Assembly: GCF_001663775.1 (NCBI RefSeq)
Contig: NZ_KV467168.1
Span: forward strand, 2,454,870 to 2,518,869
From: Arthrobacter sp. B6
GTDB taxonomy: Bacteria > Actinomycetota > Actinomycetes > Actinomycetales > Micrococcaceae
Direction: 5' to 3'
Length of the DNA: 64,000 bases
Position numbers and translations under genes: made by a program. Below the pieces are notes generated by a model. The model was not told the origin of the DNA. It worked only from the letters and a program-made list of their open reading frames with translations, and ran no database searches. Below are positions 55,362-62,928 of this stretch, one piece after another (within the stretch, counting starts at the first letter, position 1; each line of letters starts with the position of its first letter).

Positions 55362-55426
55362 GGAGTTTTTGTCCACATACGGCGGGATAAAGGGCGGCAA
55401 CGTCGCCACAAGTGGACAAAAACTCC
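55362..55426. repeat. 15-bp inverted repeat after the pbp gene
   Basis: GGAGTTTTTGTCCAC (55362-55376) and its exact complement (55412-55426) flank 35 bases. It begins 6 bases past the penicillin-binding protein stop and ends 30 bases before the ABC-F start. The T/A runs within the arms suit termination in both directions. Confidence 0.8.
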
Positions 55427-55455
55427 CACCCGGTGGGCGTGGGAAGATTGTTGGC

Positions 55456-57195
55456 GTGGCCCACATAGACGTTTCCGGTATTGACTACTTCCTCTCCGAC
55501 GGCACCCAGCTGCTCAACGGCGTGACTTTCAAGGTCCCGGACGGCACCAAAACGGCCCTGATCGGCCCCAACGGCACGGGAAAGACCACACTTTTCCGGA
55601 TCATTTCCGGCGACCTCGTTCCGGATGAAGGCGTGATCGGGCGTTCCGGGAACATGGGCATCATGCGCCAGTTCGTGGGCCAGGTCCGGGATGATTCCAC
55701 CGTCCGCGACCTGCTGGTTTCCGCGGCACCGCCCGCGCTGGCGGCAGCTGCCCGGGAAGTGGACGAAGCCGAGCTCGCAATGGTGGAGCAGGACGACGAA
55801 CCCAGCCAGATGCGGTATGCCCAGGCGATCGTGGACTGGGGCGACGCAGGGGGCTACGACGTCGAGACCGTCTGGGACGAGGTCTGCATGGCCGCCCTGG
55901 GACTGCCTTTTGACCGCGCGCAGCACCGCCCGGCGTCGAGCCTTTCCGGCGGCGAGCAGAAACGCCTGGTGCTTGAAGCCCTGTTTGCGGGCCCCGACGA
56001 GCTCCTCCTGCTGGACGAGCCGGACAACTACCTGGACGTGCCCGGCAAACGCTGGCTCGAGGACAAGCTCAACGAGTCCAAGAAGACGGTCTTCTTCATC
56101 AGCCACGACCGCGAGCTGCTGAACAACGCCGCGGGCCGGATCGTCACTCTTGAGCCGGGCATCAACGGTGCGGGGGCGTGGATCCATGGCGGCGGCTTCG
56201 GCTCCTACGTGGACGCCCGCGCGGACCGGAACGCCCGCTTCGAGGAGCTTCGCAAGCGCTGGGACGAGGAGCACGTGAAGCTGAAGGAACTCGTCAACAT
56301 GTACAAGAACAAGGCAGCGTTCCGTTCCGACATGGCCAACCGCTACCACGCTGCGCAGACCCGGTTGGCAAAGTTCCTCGAGGCCGGCCCGCCCGAGGCC
56401 CTGCCCATCGAGCAGAACGTGCAGATGCGGCTTAAGGGCGGCCGGACCGCCAAACGCGCCATCGTGGCAGAGAAGCTCGAACTGACCGGCCTGATGAAGC
56501 CGTTCTCCACCGAGGTGTGGTTCGGGGACCGCGTGGGTGTGCTGGGCTCCAACGGCTCCGGCAAGAGCCACTTCCTGCGCCTCCTCGCCACGGGAGGCAC
56601 CGATCCGGAGCGTGAGCACCTCCCCGTGTCCGCGCTGCCTGCGGCTCCCACCCCTCGCACGCTCGGGGCGGGTCCCTCGCCGCAGCCGCTTAGTCTCATC
56701 GCCGATGTGCCCCACGAGGGCACCGTGAAACTCGGCGCCCGCATCCGCCCCGGCTTCTTCGCGCAGACGCATATCCGCCCCGACCTCCTTGGCAAAACGC
56801 TGCTGGAGATCCTGCACCGCGGCGACGAGCACCGGTCCGGGCTTGGGCGTGAGGCAGCTGCCGGCGCGCTGGACGGCTATGGCCTGGTTGGGCAGTCTGA
56901 ACAGAAGTACGAGTCCCTCTCCGGCGGCCAGCAGGCGCGGTTCCAGATCCTGCTGCTTCAGCTCTCCGGAGCCACACTGCTGCTCCTTGACGAGCCCACC
57001 GACAACCTGGACCTGCACTCGGCAGAGGCACTGGAACGGGCCATCGACCACTTCGAGGGAAGCGTCCTGGCCGTCACGCACGACCGCTGGTTCGCGCGGA
57101 CATTTGACCGCTTCCTGGTGTTCGGCTCGGACGGCAAGGTCTATGAATCCGCTGAGCCGGTGTGGGACGAGAAGCGGGTGGAACGCGTCCGCTAG
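55456..57195 (+). CDS. ABC-F family ATP-binding protein
   Basis: A 579-residue soluble protein with two ABC domains and no membrane part. Site 1 has GPNGTGKTT, LSGGEQKRL and LLLDEPDNYLD; site 2 has GSNGSGKSH, LSGGQQARF and LLLDEPTDNLD. The linker between them (about 245-335) is charged and helical, as the ribosomal P-site tRNA interaction motif. Members adjust translation or protect ribosomes from antibiotics. An insert near residues 385-415 (SALPAAPTPRTLGAGPSPQ) is unusual. GTG 55456 gives the normal N-terminus; an ORF start at 55369 would lie within the palindrome. Confidence 0.92.
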   Translation: MAHIDVSGIDYFLSDGTQLLNGVTFKVPDGTKTALIGPNGTGKTTLFRIISGDLVPDEGVIGRSGNMGIMRQFVGQVRDDSTVRDLLVSAAPPALAAAAREVDEAELAMVEQDDEPSQMRYAQAIVDWGDAGGYDVETVWDEVCMAALGLPFDRAQHRPASSLSGGEQKRLVLEALFAGPDELLLLDEPDNYLDVPGKRWLEDKLNESKKTVFFISHDRELLNNAAGRIVTLEPGINGAGAWIHGGGFGSYVDARADRNARFEELRKRWDEEHVKLKELVNMYKNKAAFRSDMANRYHAAQTRLAKFLEAGPPEALPIEQNVQMRLKGGRTAKRAIVAEKLELTGLMKPFSTEVWFGDRVGVLGSNGSGKSHFLRLLATGGTDPEREHLPVSALPAAPTPRTLGAGPSPQPLSLIADVPHEGTVKLGARIRPGFFAQTHIRPDLLGKTLLEILHRGDEHRSGLGREAAAGALDGYGLVGQSEQKYESLSGGQQARFQILLLQLSGATLLLLDEPTDNLDLHSAEALERAIDHFEGSVLAVTHDRWFARTFDRFLVFGSDGKVYESAEPVWDEKRVERVR

Positions 57196-57201
57196 GGGAC
57201 C

Positions 57202-57286
57202 CTCTCTCACTTTCTGCGCATTTTTGGCCGACGCTCTCTCACCCAGTGAGAGAGCGTTGGCGGTTTTCTTGCAGGAAGTGAGAGAG
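57202..57286. repeat. Nested inverted repeats (GTGAGAGAG family)
   Basis: The inner hairpin has 12-bp arms (ACGCTCTCTCAC at 57231-57242, complement at 57246-57257) with a CCA loop. Outer arms CTCTCTCACTTTCTGC (57202-57217) and GCAGGAAGTGAGAGAG (57271-57286) pair with one G-U. The 9-mer GTGAGAGAG or its complement thus occurs four times. It lies between the ABC-F and DeoR genes. Confidence 0.8.
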
Positions 57287-57323
57287 CGTCGTGGCCGGGT
57301 AGATCCGCAAGTGAACACAGAAA

Positions 57324-57337
57324 TGATTAAATAATCA
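57324..57337. promoter_or_regulatory. Candidate operator upstream of the DeoR gene
   Basis: The perfect inverted repeat TGATT-AAAT-AATCA lies 8 bases before the -10-like TAGCAT (57346-57351). It is placed so that a bound repressor would block the promoter; autoregulation by the DeoR protein is inferred. Confidence 0.45.
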
Positions 57338-57345
57338 GATCTTGT

Positions 57346-57351
57346 TAGCAT
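57346..57351 (+). promoter_or_regulatory. -10 hexamer for a leaderless deoR-MFS mRNA
   Basis: TAGCAT ends 6 bases before the ATG at 57358, with no ribosome binding site between. Confidence 0.5.
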
Positions 57352-57357
57352 TTGAGC

Positions 57358-58131
57358 ATGAAGACCGAGGAGCGCCACCGCCTGATCGGTGAGTTGCTGC
57401 GCCGCCGGGCCGAGGTTTCGGTGGAAGAGCTCACGGGAGCCTGCGAGGCGTCAGGGGCCACCATCCGCAGGGACCTGGAAGTGCTCGCGTCCCATGGTGT
57501 CCTCCGGCGCGTCCACGGAGGTGCCAGGAGCCTGATCGTCCGTGGCGAAAACCCCGGGTACGGCCAGCGGGAACTCGAGGACCAGGCCGTCAAAATTCGG
57601 ATTGCGGCTGCGGTGGCGGGGCTGCTCCGGGACCGTGAGCACGTCTGGCTGGACAGCGGAACCACCGCGACGGAAGTCGCCAGGACGCTGCGCGGCCGTG
57701 AGCTGACTCTGATGCCCATGTCCGTCCGCTCGCTGACTGCGGTGACCGGCGACGACCCGAATCCCGGCCAGCGGCCTGCCCTGCTCCTCCCCGGCGGCAG
57801 CCTGGTTCCTGGCGAGTTGTGCTTCCGGGGTCCGCTCGCGGAAGCCAACATCCGGTCCCTGCGCTTCGACACGGCTGTGGTCACACCATGTGCGCTCAAC
57901 CTCAAAGACGGACTCCTGGCACACGACCTTGAAGACGCCGCTGTCAAAAGGGCAGGCCTCGAATCGGCCGCCCGCGTGATCGTTGCCTGCGCCGGTTCCA
58001 AATGGGATGCCAACGCTGTGGCGCTTGTGGCCCCGCTTGATTCGGTGAACGTGATCGTGACAGACAAAGACCTGAGTGCGGAAGAACTCGCACCCCTGAA
58101 CAAGCTCTCGGTGGAAGTAGTAAAAGCATGA
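57358..58131 (+). CDS. DeoR/GlpR-family transcriptional regulator
   Basis: A 257-residue repressor. The N-terminal winged HTH starts MKTEERHRLIGELLRRRAEVSVEEL and includes SGATIRRDLEVLASHGVLRRVHGGA. The C-terminal DeoRC sugar-phosphate sensor domain contains WLDSGTTATEVAR and LTLMPMSVRS. Such regulators sense phosphorylated sugars. The stop overlaps the MFS gene start by 4 bases, so it likely controls that transporter. Confidence 0.92.
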   Translation: MKTEERHRLIGELLRRRAEVSVEELTGACEASGATIRRDLEVLASHGVLRRVHGGARSLIVRGENPGYGQRELEDQAVKIRIAAAVAGLLRDREHVWLDSGTTATEVARTLRGRELTLMPMSVRSLTAVTGDDPNPGQRPALLLPGGSLVPGELCFRGPLAEANIRSLRFDTAVVTPCALNLKDGLLAHDLEDAAVKRAGLESAARVIVACAGSKWDANAVALVAPLDSVNVIVTDKDLSAEELAPLNKLSVEVVKA

Positions 58132-59324
58132 GCACCAACACCCGAATCAAGGCCAGCCCGTCCCTCAAGGCGGCGGCGGCCGCCACATTCATAGTCTTCG
58201 GAATCAACGGCCTGGTCTTCGCGAGCTGGGCGGCACGCATCCCTGCCGTCACCGAGACCCTGAACCTGACATCCGGCCAGATGGGGACACTCCTGCTCTG
58301 CACCGCCGTCGGTTCGCTGCTGGCGCTTCCGACGGCGGGCCTCGTGGTGGGCAGGCTGGGAACCGCTAATACCGTGCGGGCAGCCGGGGTGCTGGTGGCG
58401 TTGGCGGGCGTGGGCATTGCGTTGAGCCTCTCCGCCGAATCCGTCCCTGGCACTGCCGTGTGCCTGTTCCTCTTTGGCATCGGCATCGGCCTCTGGGACG
58501 TGTCCCAGAACATCGAAGGAGCCGACGTTGAGCACAAGATGCGCCGCACCATCATGCCCCAGTTCCACGCAGCCTTCAGTGGCGGGGCCTTCGTAGGTGC
58601 CCTGATCGGCGCCGGCCTCTCCACCCTCGGCATCGGGTTGCCGGTCCACCTCCTGGTCATCGCCGGGCTGGTTGCCGTCGTAGTGCTGGTGACGCCGCGG
58701 TACTTCCTGCCCCACCTCGCTGCCGCAGCACCCGCGGAGGGCGAGCCCAAGGTGGCCAAGGGACCCTCTGCGTGGCGGGACGGACGCACCCTGCTGATCG
58801 GCGTTGTGGTGCTCGGTGCGACGCTGACCGAGGGGGCAGGAAATGACTGGATCGCCAAGGCCTCCGTGGACGGGCTGGGCACTGCAGAGTCCACCGGCGC
58901 CCTCATGTTTGCCCTGTTTGTCCTGGCCATGACAGCCATGCGCTTCGTCGGAGGCAGGGTCATCGACGCGTACGGCCGGGCCGCTGTGCTCCGGGCCAGC
59001 ATGGCTGCGGCCGCCGCCGGACTGCTGCTCTTCGTCCTGGCCGGCAACGTCTGGCTCGCGGCGGTGGGCGCCGCACTTTGGGGCATGGGCGCTGCCCTGG
59101 CCTTCCCCATGGGAATGTCGGCGGCCGCCGATGATCCCAAACATGCCGCGGCCCGCGTCTCGGTTGTATCCACTCTGGGGTATATCTCATTCCTCGCTGG
59201 TCCCCCGCTGCTCGGGTACCTCGGCGACCTCACCGGCATCCACCTGGCACTGCTGGCCATCCTGGCTCCAATCCTCCTTGCACTCCTGCTGGCGGGCGCC
59301 GCCAAGCCGTTGCCCGCCAAATAG
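58128..59324 (+). CDS. MFS transporter
   Basis: A 398-residue permease with 12 predicted helices. The family loop motif appears as VVGRLGTANTVRAAGVLV after helix 2, and FGINGLVFASWAARIPAVTETLNL at the N-terminus resembles the YbjJ-type sugar-related MFS proteins. The substrate is unknown; its coupling to a DeoR-type regulator suggests a sugar or polyol. Confidence 0.88.
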   Translation: MSTNTRIKASPSLKAAAAATFIVFGINGLVFASWAARIPAVTETLNLTSGQMGTLLLCTAVGSLLALPTAGLVVGRLGTANTVRAAGVLVALAGVGIALSLSAESVPGTAVCLFLFGIGIGLWDVSQNIEGADVEHKMRRTIMPQFHAAFSGGAFVGALIGAGLSTLGIGLPVHLLVIAGLVAVVVLVTPRYFLPHLAAAAPAEGEPKVAKGPSAWRDGRTLLIGVVVLGATLTEGAGNDWIAKASVDGLGTAESTGALMFALFVLAMTAMRFVGGRVIDAYGRAAVLRASMAAAAAGLLLFVLAGNVWLAAVGAALWGMGAALAFPMGMSAAADDPKHAAARVSVVSTLGYISFLAGPPLLGYLGDLTGIHLALLAILAPILLALLLAGAAKPLPAK

Positions 59325-59374
59325 GTCCGAGCCGGCCTGCCCGGAGGAAATGTTCCCGGCGGTAGGGTGGTGGC

Positions 59375-60871
59375 ATGCAGATCAGGTGGCGCAGAGGTTC
59401 CGGCTGGATCGGCCGCTTAGACCGGCATCTGGTCCGGGGCGTTTCGGCATTCCCGGGCGGAAACCACGATGCCTTCTTTCGCCGCTTGTCCGCGTCGGCC
59501 AACCACGGAAAGCTCTGGATGGCCGCGGCAGCCGTAATGGCCGCCTTCCCGGGAAAACCCCGCCGTGCCGCCCTGCACGGACTGATCGCCCAGGCCGTGG
59601 CTTCCACCGTGACCAACGTGGGCTTCAAGACCCTCCTTCCCCGCGCCAGGCCCTTGCCGGAGCACCTTCCGGTCTTCCGGTTCGTCCATCCGCAACCCAC
59701 CAGTTCATCCATGCCGTCAGGGCATTCGGCCTCCGCCATCGCCTTCGCGGTGGGAGCAGGACTGGTGAAGCCGGCAGTCGGGGCAGCCTTGGCGCCCGTG
59801 GCCGCTGCAGTTGCCTATTCCCGGGTCCACACCGGGGCGCACTGGCCATCAGACGTGTTCTTTGGTTCGGCAATCGGTGCGGGAGCCGCCTTGGTGACCA
59901 GGACATGGTGGCCCGTGCGTCCTCCGTTTCCCGAGGTCAGCCGCACGCCAACGCCGGCTCCCGAACTGCCCGGCGGCTTGGGGCTCAGCATTGTCGTGAA
60001 CACCCTCGGCGGATCGTTCACCGAGGAGACCGCCGGTGCCCTCCAGGAAGTATTCCCTCAAGCGCATATCAATACCGTGGACGCCGGGGAAGACCTCGCC
60101 GCCCAGATCCAGGCAACTGCCACGTTCCCGGGGACGGTTGCGCTCGGCGTCTGGGGCGGGGACGGTACTGTCGGCGCTGCGGCGGCTGCCGCCGTCGGAC
60201 ATTCCCTGCCGCTGCTGGTCCTGCCGGGTGGCACACTCAACCACTTCGCCCGTGACGCGGGTACAGGCAGCCTGAAGGACGCCGTTATCGCGGCCAACCG
60301 GGGCGAGGCAGCCCTCGCAGACGTAGGCCTGGTAACCGTGGAGCGGGGTATGGCGGGCAATCCCGAGACGGCAGAGCTGATCATGCTGAACACCGCGAGC
60401 ATAGGACTGTATCCCAACATGGTCAGGCGCCGGGAGATGCTGCAGCCCGCCCTGGGTAAGCCGCTGGCCGGAGTAGTGGCCATGTTCCGGACCTTCGCCG
60501 GAGGAACCCCTTCCACCCTGATCGTGGACGGCGTCCGGCACAAACTCTGGATCGCCTACATTGGCCGCGGCCGCTACTACCCCCGTGACCACGCGCCCCT
60601 GGTGCGGCCTGTCCTGGATGACGGCGTCCTGGATATCCGCATGATCACGGCCGATGAATCCTTCGCACGGCTCCGCCTGCTCTGGTCCGTCCTGACCGGA
60701 ACAGTGGCCACTTCCCGGATCACGCACCTTACCGAAGCCTCCACGATCCGCATCGAATCGGACGGGTCACCGATGGTTCTGGCCGTCGACGGCGAGGCCC
60801 TGGCCGGGGTGCGCACGGCAGAGTTCCGCGTGGCGAACCGTGGCCTGGCATACTACTCGCCCCAGTCCTGA
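59375..60871 (+). CDS. PAP2 phosphatase - diacylglycerol kinase-like fusion protein
   Basis: A 498-residue two-domain protein. The N-terminal PAP2 domain (about 40-180) has KTLLPRARP, PSGHSASAIAFAVG and SRVHTGAHWPSDVFFG, the three phosphatase motifs. The C-terminal DAGK/YegS-like lipid kinase domain (about 205-490) has VWGGDGTVGAAAAA (nucleotide-binding GGDGT) and VLPGGTLNHFARD. It could interconvert a lipid and its phosphate (for example undecaprenol or diacylglycerol). No long membrane region beyond the PAP2 helices was seen. It stands alone, 50 bases after the MFS stop. Confidence 0.9.
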   Translation: MQIRWRRGSGWIGRLDRHLVRGVSAFPGGNHDAFFRRLSASANHGKLWMAAAAVMAAFPGKPRRAALHGLIAQAVASTVTNVGFKTLLPRARPLPEHLPVFRFVHPQPTSSSMPSGHSASAIAFAVGAGLVKPAVGAALAPVAAAVAYSRVHTGAHWPSDVFFGSAIGAGAALVTRTWWPVRPPFPEVSRTPTPAPELPGGLGLSIVVNTLGGSFTEETAGALQEVFPQAHINTVDAGEDLAAQIQATATFPGTVALGVWGGDGTVGAAAAAAVGHSLPLLVLPGGTLNHFARDAGTGSLKDAVIAANRGEAALADVGLVTVERGMAGNPETAELIMLNTASIGLYPNMVRRREMLQPALGKPLAGVVAMFRTFAGGTPSTLIVDGVRHKLWIAYIGRGRYYPRDHAPLVRPVLDDGVLDIRMITADESFARLRLLWSVLTGTVATSRITHLTEASTIRIESDGSPMVLAVDGEALAGVRTAEFRVANRGLAYYSPQS

Positions 60872-60932
60872 GGCCTGCGCGGAGTCGGATCCACCAGCCC
60901 CCTCCGGGCGATCCGGTCATCCATCGGGACTA

Positions 60933-60965
60933 CCCTGATTCATCCCTGAATCATCCCTGAGACCG
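60933..60965. repeat. Three tandem 11-bp repeats upstream of the ABC operon
   Basis: CCCTGATTCAT, CCCTGAATCAT and the partial CCCTGAGACCG are consecutive with an 11-bp period, one helix turn. They lie just upstream of the putative promoter, as activator or response-regulator sites do. Confidence 0.6.
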
Positions 60966-60988
60966 GCGAAATCCACGGGCTGCGTCTG

Positions 60989-61008
60989 TAGCGTGGTGGG
61001 TACACCAC
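60989..61008 (+). promoter_or_regulatory. Putative -10 and start-site palindrome of the ABC operon
   Basis: TAGCGT (60989-60994) is a possible -10; GTGGTG-GGTA-CACCAC (60993-61008) is a perfect inverted repeat overlapping the expected start site. The 11-mer CCACGGGCTGC occurs on both sides (60973-60983 and 61029-61039). Confidence 0.4.
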
Positions 61009-61057
61009 TCTCCGAAACATTCCCGCAGCCACGGGCTGCTGTTCGAAGGAACAATCC

Positions 61058-62002
61058 ATGATCGAGGCAAAAGGCCTGACCAAGGTATACGGCGAAAAGA
61101 CGGCCGTCTCCGGCGTCAACTTCACCGTCGAAGCCGGCCGCGTGACCGGCTTCCTCGGACCCAACGGTGCCGGCAAATCCACCACGATGCGCATGATCAT
61201 GGGCCTGGACCGGCCCACGTCAGGCACGGTGACCGTCAACGGTGCACCGTTCGCCAGTCACGCAGCTCCCCTGCGTGACGTTGGCGCTCTGCTGGACGCC
61301 AAGGCCGTCCACACGAGCCGCACGGCCTACAACCATCTGCGGGCCATGGCCGCGACGCACAGCATTCCCAAAAAGCGCGTCCATGAAGTCATCGAGATGA
61401 CCGGACTGGCCGATGTGGCCAAAAAGAAGGTCGGCGGCTTTTCGCTGGGCATGGGTCAGCGGCTGGGCATTGCCGCCGCACTGCTCGGCGACCCGCAGAC
61501 CGTCATCCTGGACGAACCCGTGAACGGCCTGGACCCGGAGGGCGTGGTCTGGGTCCGGAACCTCGTCAAGTATCTTGCCTCCGAGGGACGCACCGTATTT
61601 CTGTCCAGCCACCTGATGAGCGAGATGGCTGTCACGGCGGATCACCTGATTGTGATCGGCCGCGGCCGGATCATCGCCGACGCGCCCATCCGGGACATCA
61701 TCAACGGCAAGGGCCGGATCCGCACGCGGGTGCGCACCGACCAGCCGGACCAGCTGATGCAGCTGCTTGCCGGCGACGGCGTCTCCGTTGAGGTGCAGGA
61801 AAACGAACTGCTCGAGGTCACGGGCCTTGATCCCCGCCAGATCGCCCGCGCCGCCCTGGACAGCCGCGTCATGATCTACGAACTGACGCCGCTTCAGGCC
61901 AGCCTTGAGGAGGCCTACATGGAGCTGACCAAGGATGAGGTCGAATACCACTCACTGATCACCACGGGCCCCTCGGCTCCCGTCCAGTCCGGAGGCAACT
62001 AA
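61058..62002 (+). CDS. ABC transporter ATP-binding protein (drug/peptide export type)
   Basis: A 314-residue single ABC domain. Motifs: GPNGAGKSTT (Walker A, near residue 35), SLGMGQRLGIAAALLG (signature), TVILDEPVNGLDPEG (Walker B). A C-terminal extension of about 90 residues follows, as in BcrA/DrrA-type ATPases that pair with a six-helix permease. RBS GAAGGA precedes the ATG. It pairs with the permease 3 bases downstream. The histidine kinase follows, suggesting self-regulated export of an antimicrobial or lipid substrate. Confidence 0.93.
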   Translation: MIEAKGLTKVYGEKTAVSGVNFTVEAGRVTGFLGPNGAGKSTTMRMIMGLDRPTSGTVTVNGAPFASHAAPLRDVGALLDAKAVHTSRTAYNHLRAMAATHSIPKKRVHEVIEMTGLADVAKKKVGGFSLGMGQRLGIAAALLGDPQTVILDEPVNGLDPEGVVWVRNLVKYLASEGRTVFLSSHLMSEMAVTADHLIVIGRGRIIADAPIRDIINGKGRIRTRVRTDQPDQLMQLLAGDGVSVEVQENELLEVTGLDPRQIARAALDSRVMIYELTPLQASLEEAYMELTKDEVEYHSLITTGPSAPVQSGGN

Positions 62003-62005
62003 GCC

Positions 62006-62908
62006 ATGAGCTCAACCACCCTCGAACCCAACCCGTCCCGCCGCGGGGCGCACGCCGGCTCGGCGTCTTCCGGCAAGCTGCCCGGCGACGCCATCAGTAC
62101 CGGCCCGGGCCCGTCCTTCCTCCGCGTGCTGAACTCGGAATTCATCAAGTTCCGCACCCTGCTGTCCACGCTGATCCTCCTCGCCTGCACCGTCCTGGTA
62201 GTGGTTGGCTTTGGCGCCCTGTCAGCCTGGGGTACCGGCCAGTTCGCCGAGGAAGCACTGCGCGACCCCCAGGCGGCCGCCTCGTTTGCCGCCCAGGGCG
62301 GGGACCTCGCCGTCGGGGTCCCGACCTCCGGCATTGCCTTCGCCCAACTCATCCTGGGCTCGCTCGGCGTGCTCCTGATGAGTTCCGAGTTCTCCACGGG
62401 AATGGCCCGCTCAACCTTCGCAGCCGTACCGAAACGGACGCCCGCTTTCGTGGCTAAACTGCTGGTGGTGATGCTGACGGCGTTCGTTGTCACCGTGGTC
62501 TCGGTGTATCTGGCCGGCCTGCTCTCGCTGCCGATCCTGGGCAACTACGACCTCAAGCTGGACCTCGCCAGCTCGCAGTCAGTCAAGATGCTGCTCGTCA
62601 ACAGCGTCTACGTCGCTGCCGTAGCGGCCATTGGCATGGCACTGGGATCACTGCTCCGGAACTCGGCGGGCGGCATCATGAGCCTCGTCGGGCTGTTCTT
62701 CGTGGCACCGATTGCCTTCCAGCTGATCCCAGGAGACTTTTTCGTGCAGACCCGTAAATACCTTCCGGGGAATACGGTGGAGCCAATGACGGCCGTGCAG
62801 CACATGCCTGACACCCTGGAGGCGTGGCAGGCCGCCCTTGTCCTCGGTGCCTGGGTAGTCGTCCCGGTGGTTCTCGCCGCGGTTGTGCTGAAGAAACGCG
62901 ACGTCTAG
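62006..62908 (+). CDS. ABC transporter permease
   Basis: A 300-residue ABC-2-type permease. A polar N-terminus of about 40 residues precedes six predicted helices. Characteristic parts are RVLNSEFIKFRTLLSTLILLA (the short helix before TM1), LLMSSEFSTGMARSTFAAVPKR and LLRNSAGGIMSLVGLFFV. It forms the transporter with the ATPase encoded 3 bases upstream; RBS GGAGG lies in the ATPase 3' end. Confidence 0.92.
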   Translation: MSSTTLEPNPSRRGAHAGSASSGKLPGDAISTGPGPSFLRVLNSEFIKFRTLLSTLILLACTVLVVVGFGALSAWGTGQFAEEALRDPQAAASFAAQGGDLAVGVPTSGIAFAQLILGSLGVLLMSSEFSTGMARSTFAAVPKRTPAFVAKLLVVMLTAFVVTVVSVYLAGLLSLPILGNYDLKLDLASSQSVKMLLVNSVYVAAVAAIGMALGSLLRNSAGGIMSLVGLFFVAPIAFQLIPGDFFVQTRKYLPGNTVEPMTAVQHMPDTLEAWQAALVLGAWVVVPVVLAAVVLKKRDV

Positions 62909-62916
62909 TCTGCAGC

Positions 62917-62922
62917 TAGGCT
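62917..62922 (+). promoter_or_regulatory. -10 hexamer before the histidine kinase
   Basis: TAGGCT ends 6 bases before ATG 62929, which has no ribosome binding site. The kinase may have its own leaderless transcript in addition to read-through. Confidence 0.45.
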
Positions 62923-62928
62923 CAGACC

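Noticed and set aside
54955..57378. 807-codon minus-strand ORF opposite the PBP and ABC-F genes
   Set aside because: It arises from GC-rich codon bias; both sense genes have complete motifs, and the antisense product has none.
57345..59320. Long minus-strand ORFs opposite the DeoR and MFS genes
   Set aside because: Compositional shadows without ribosome binding sites or recognisable domains.
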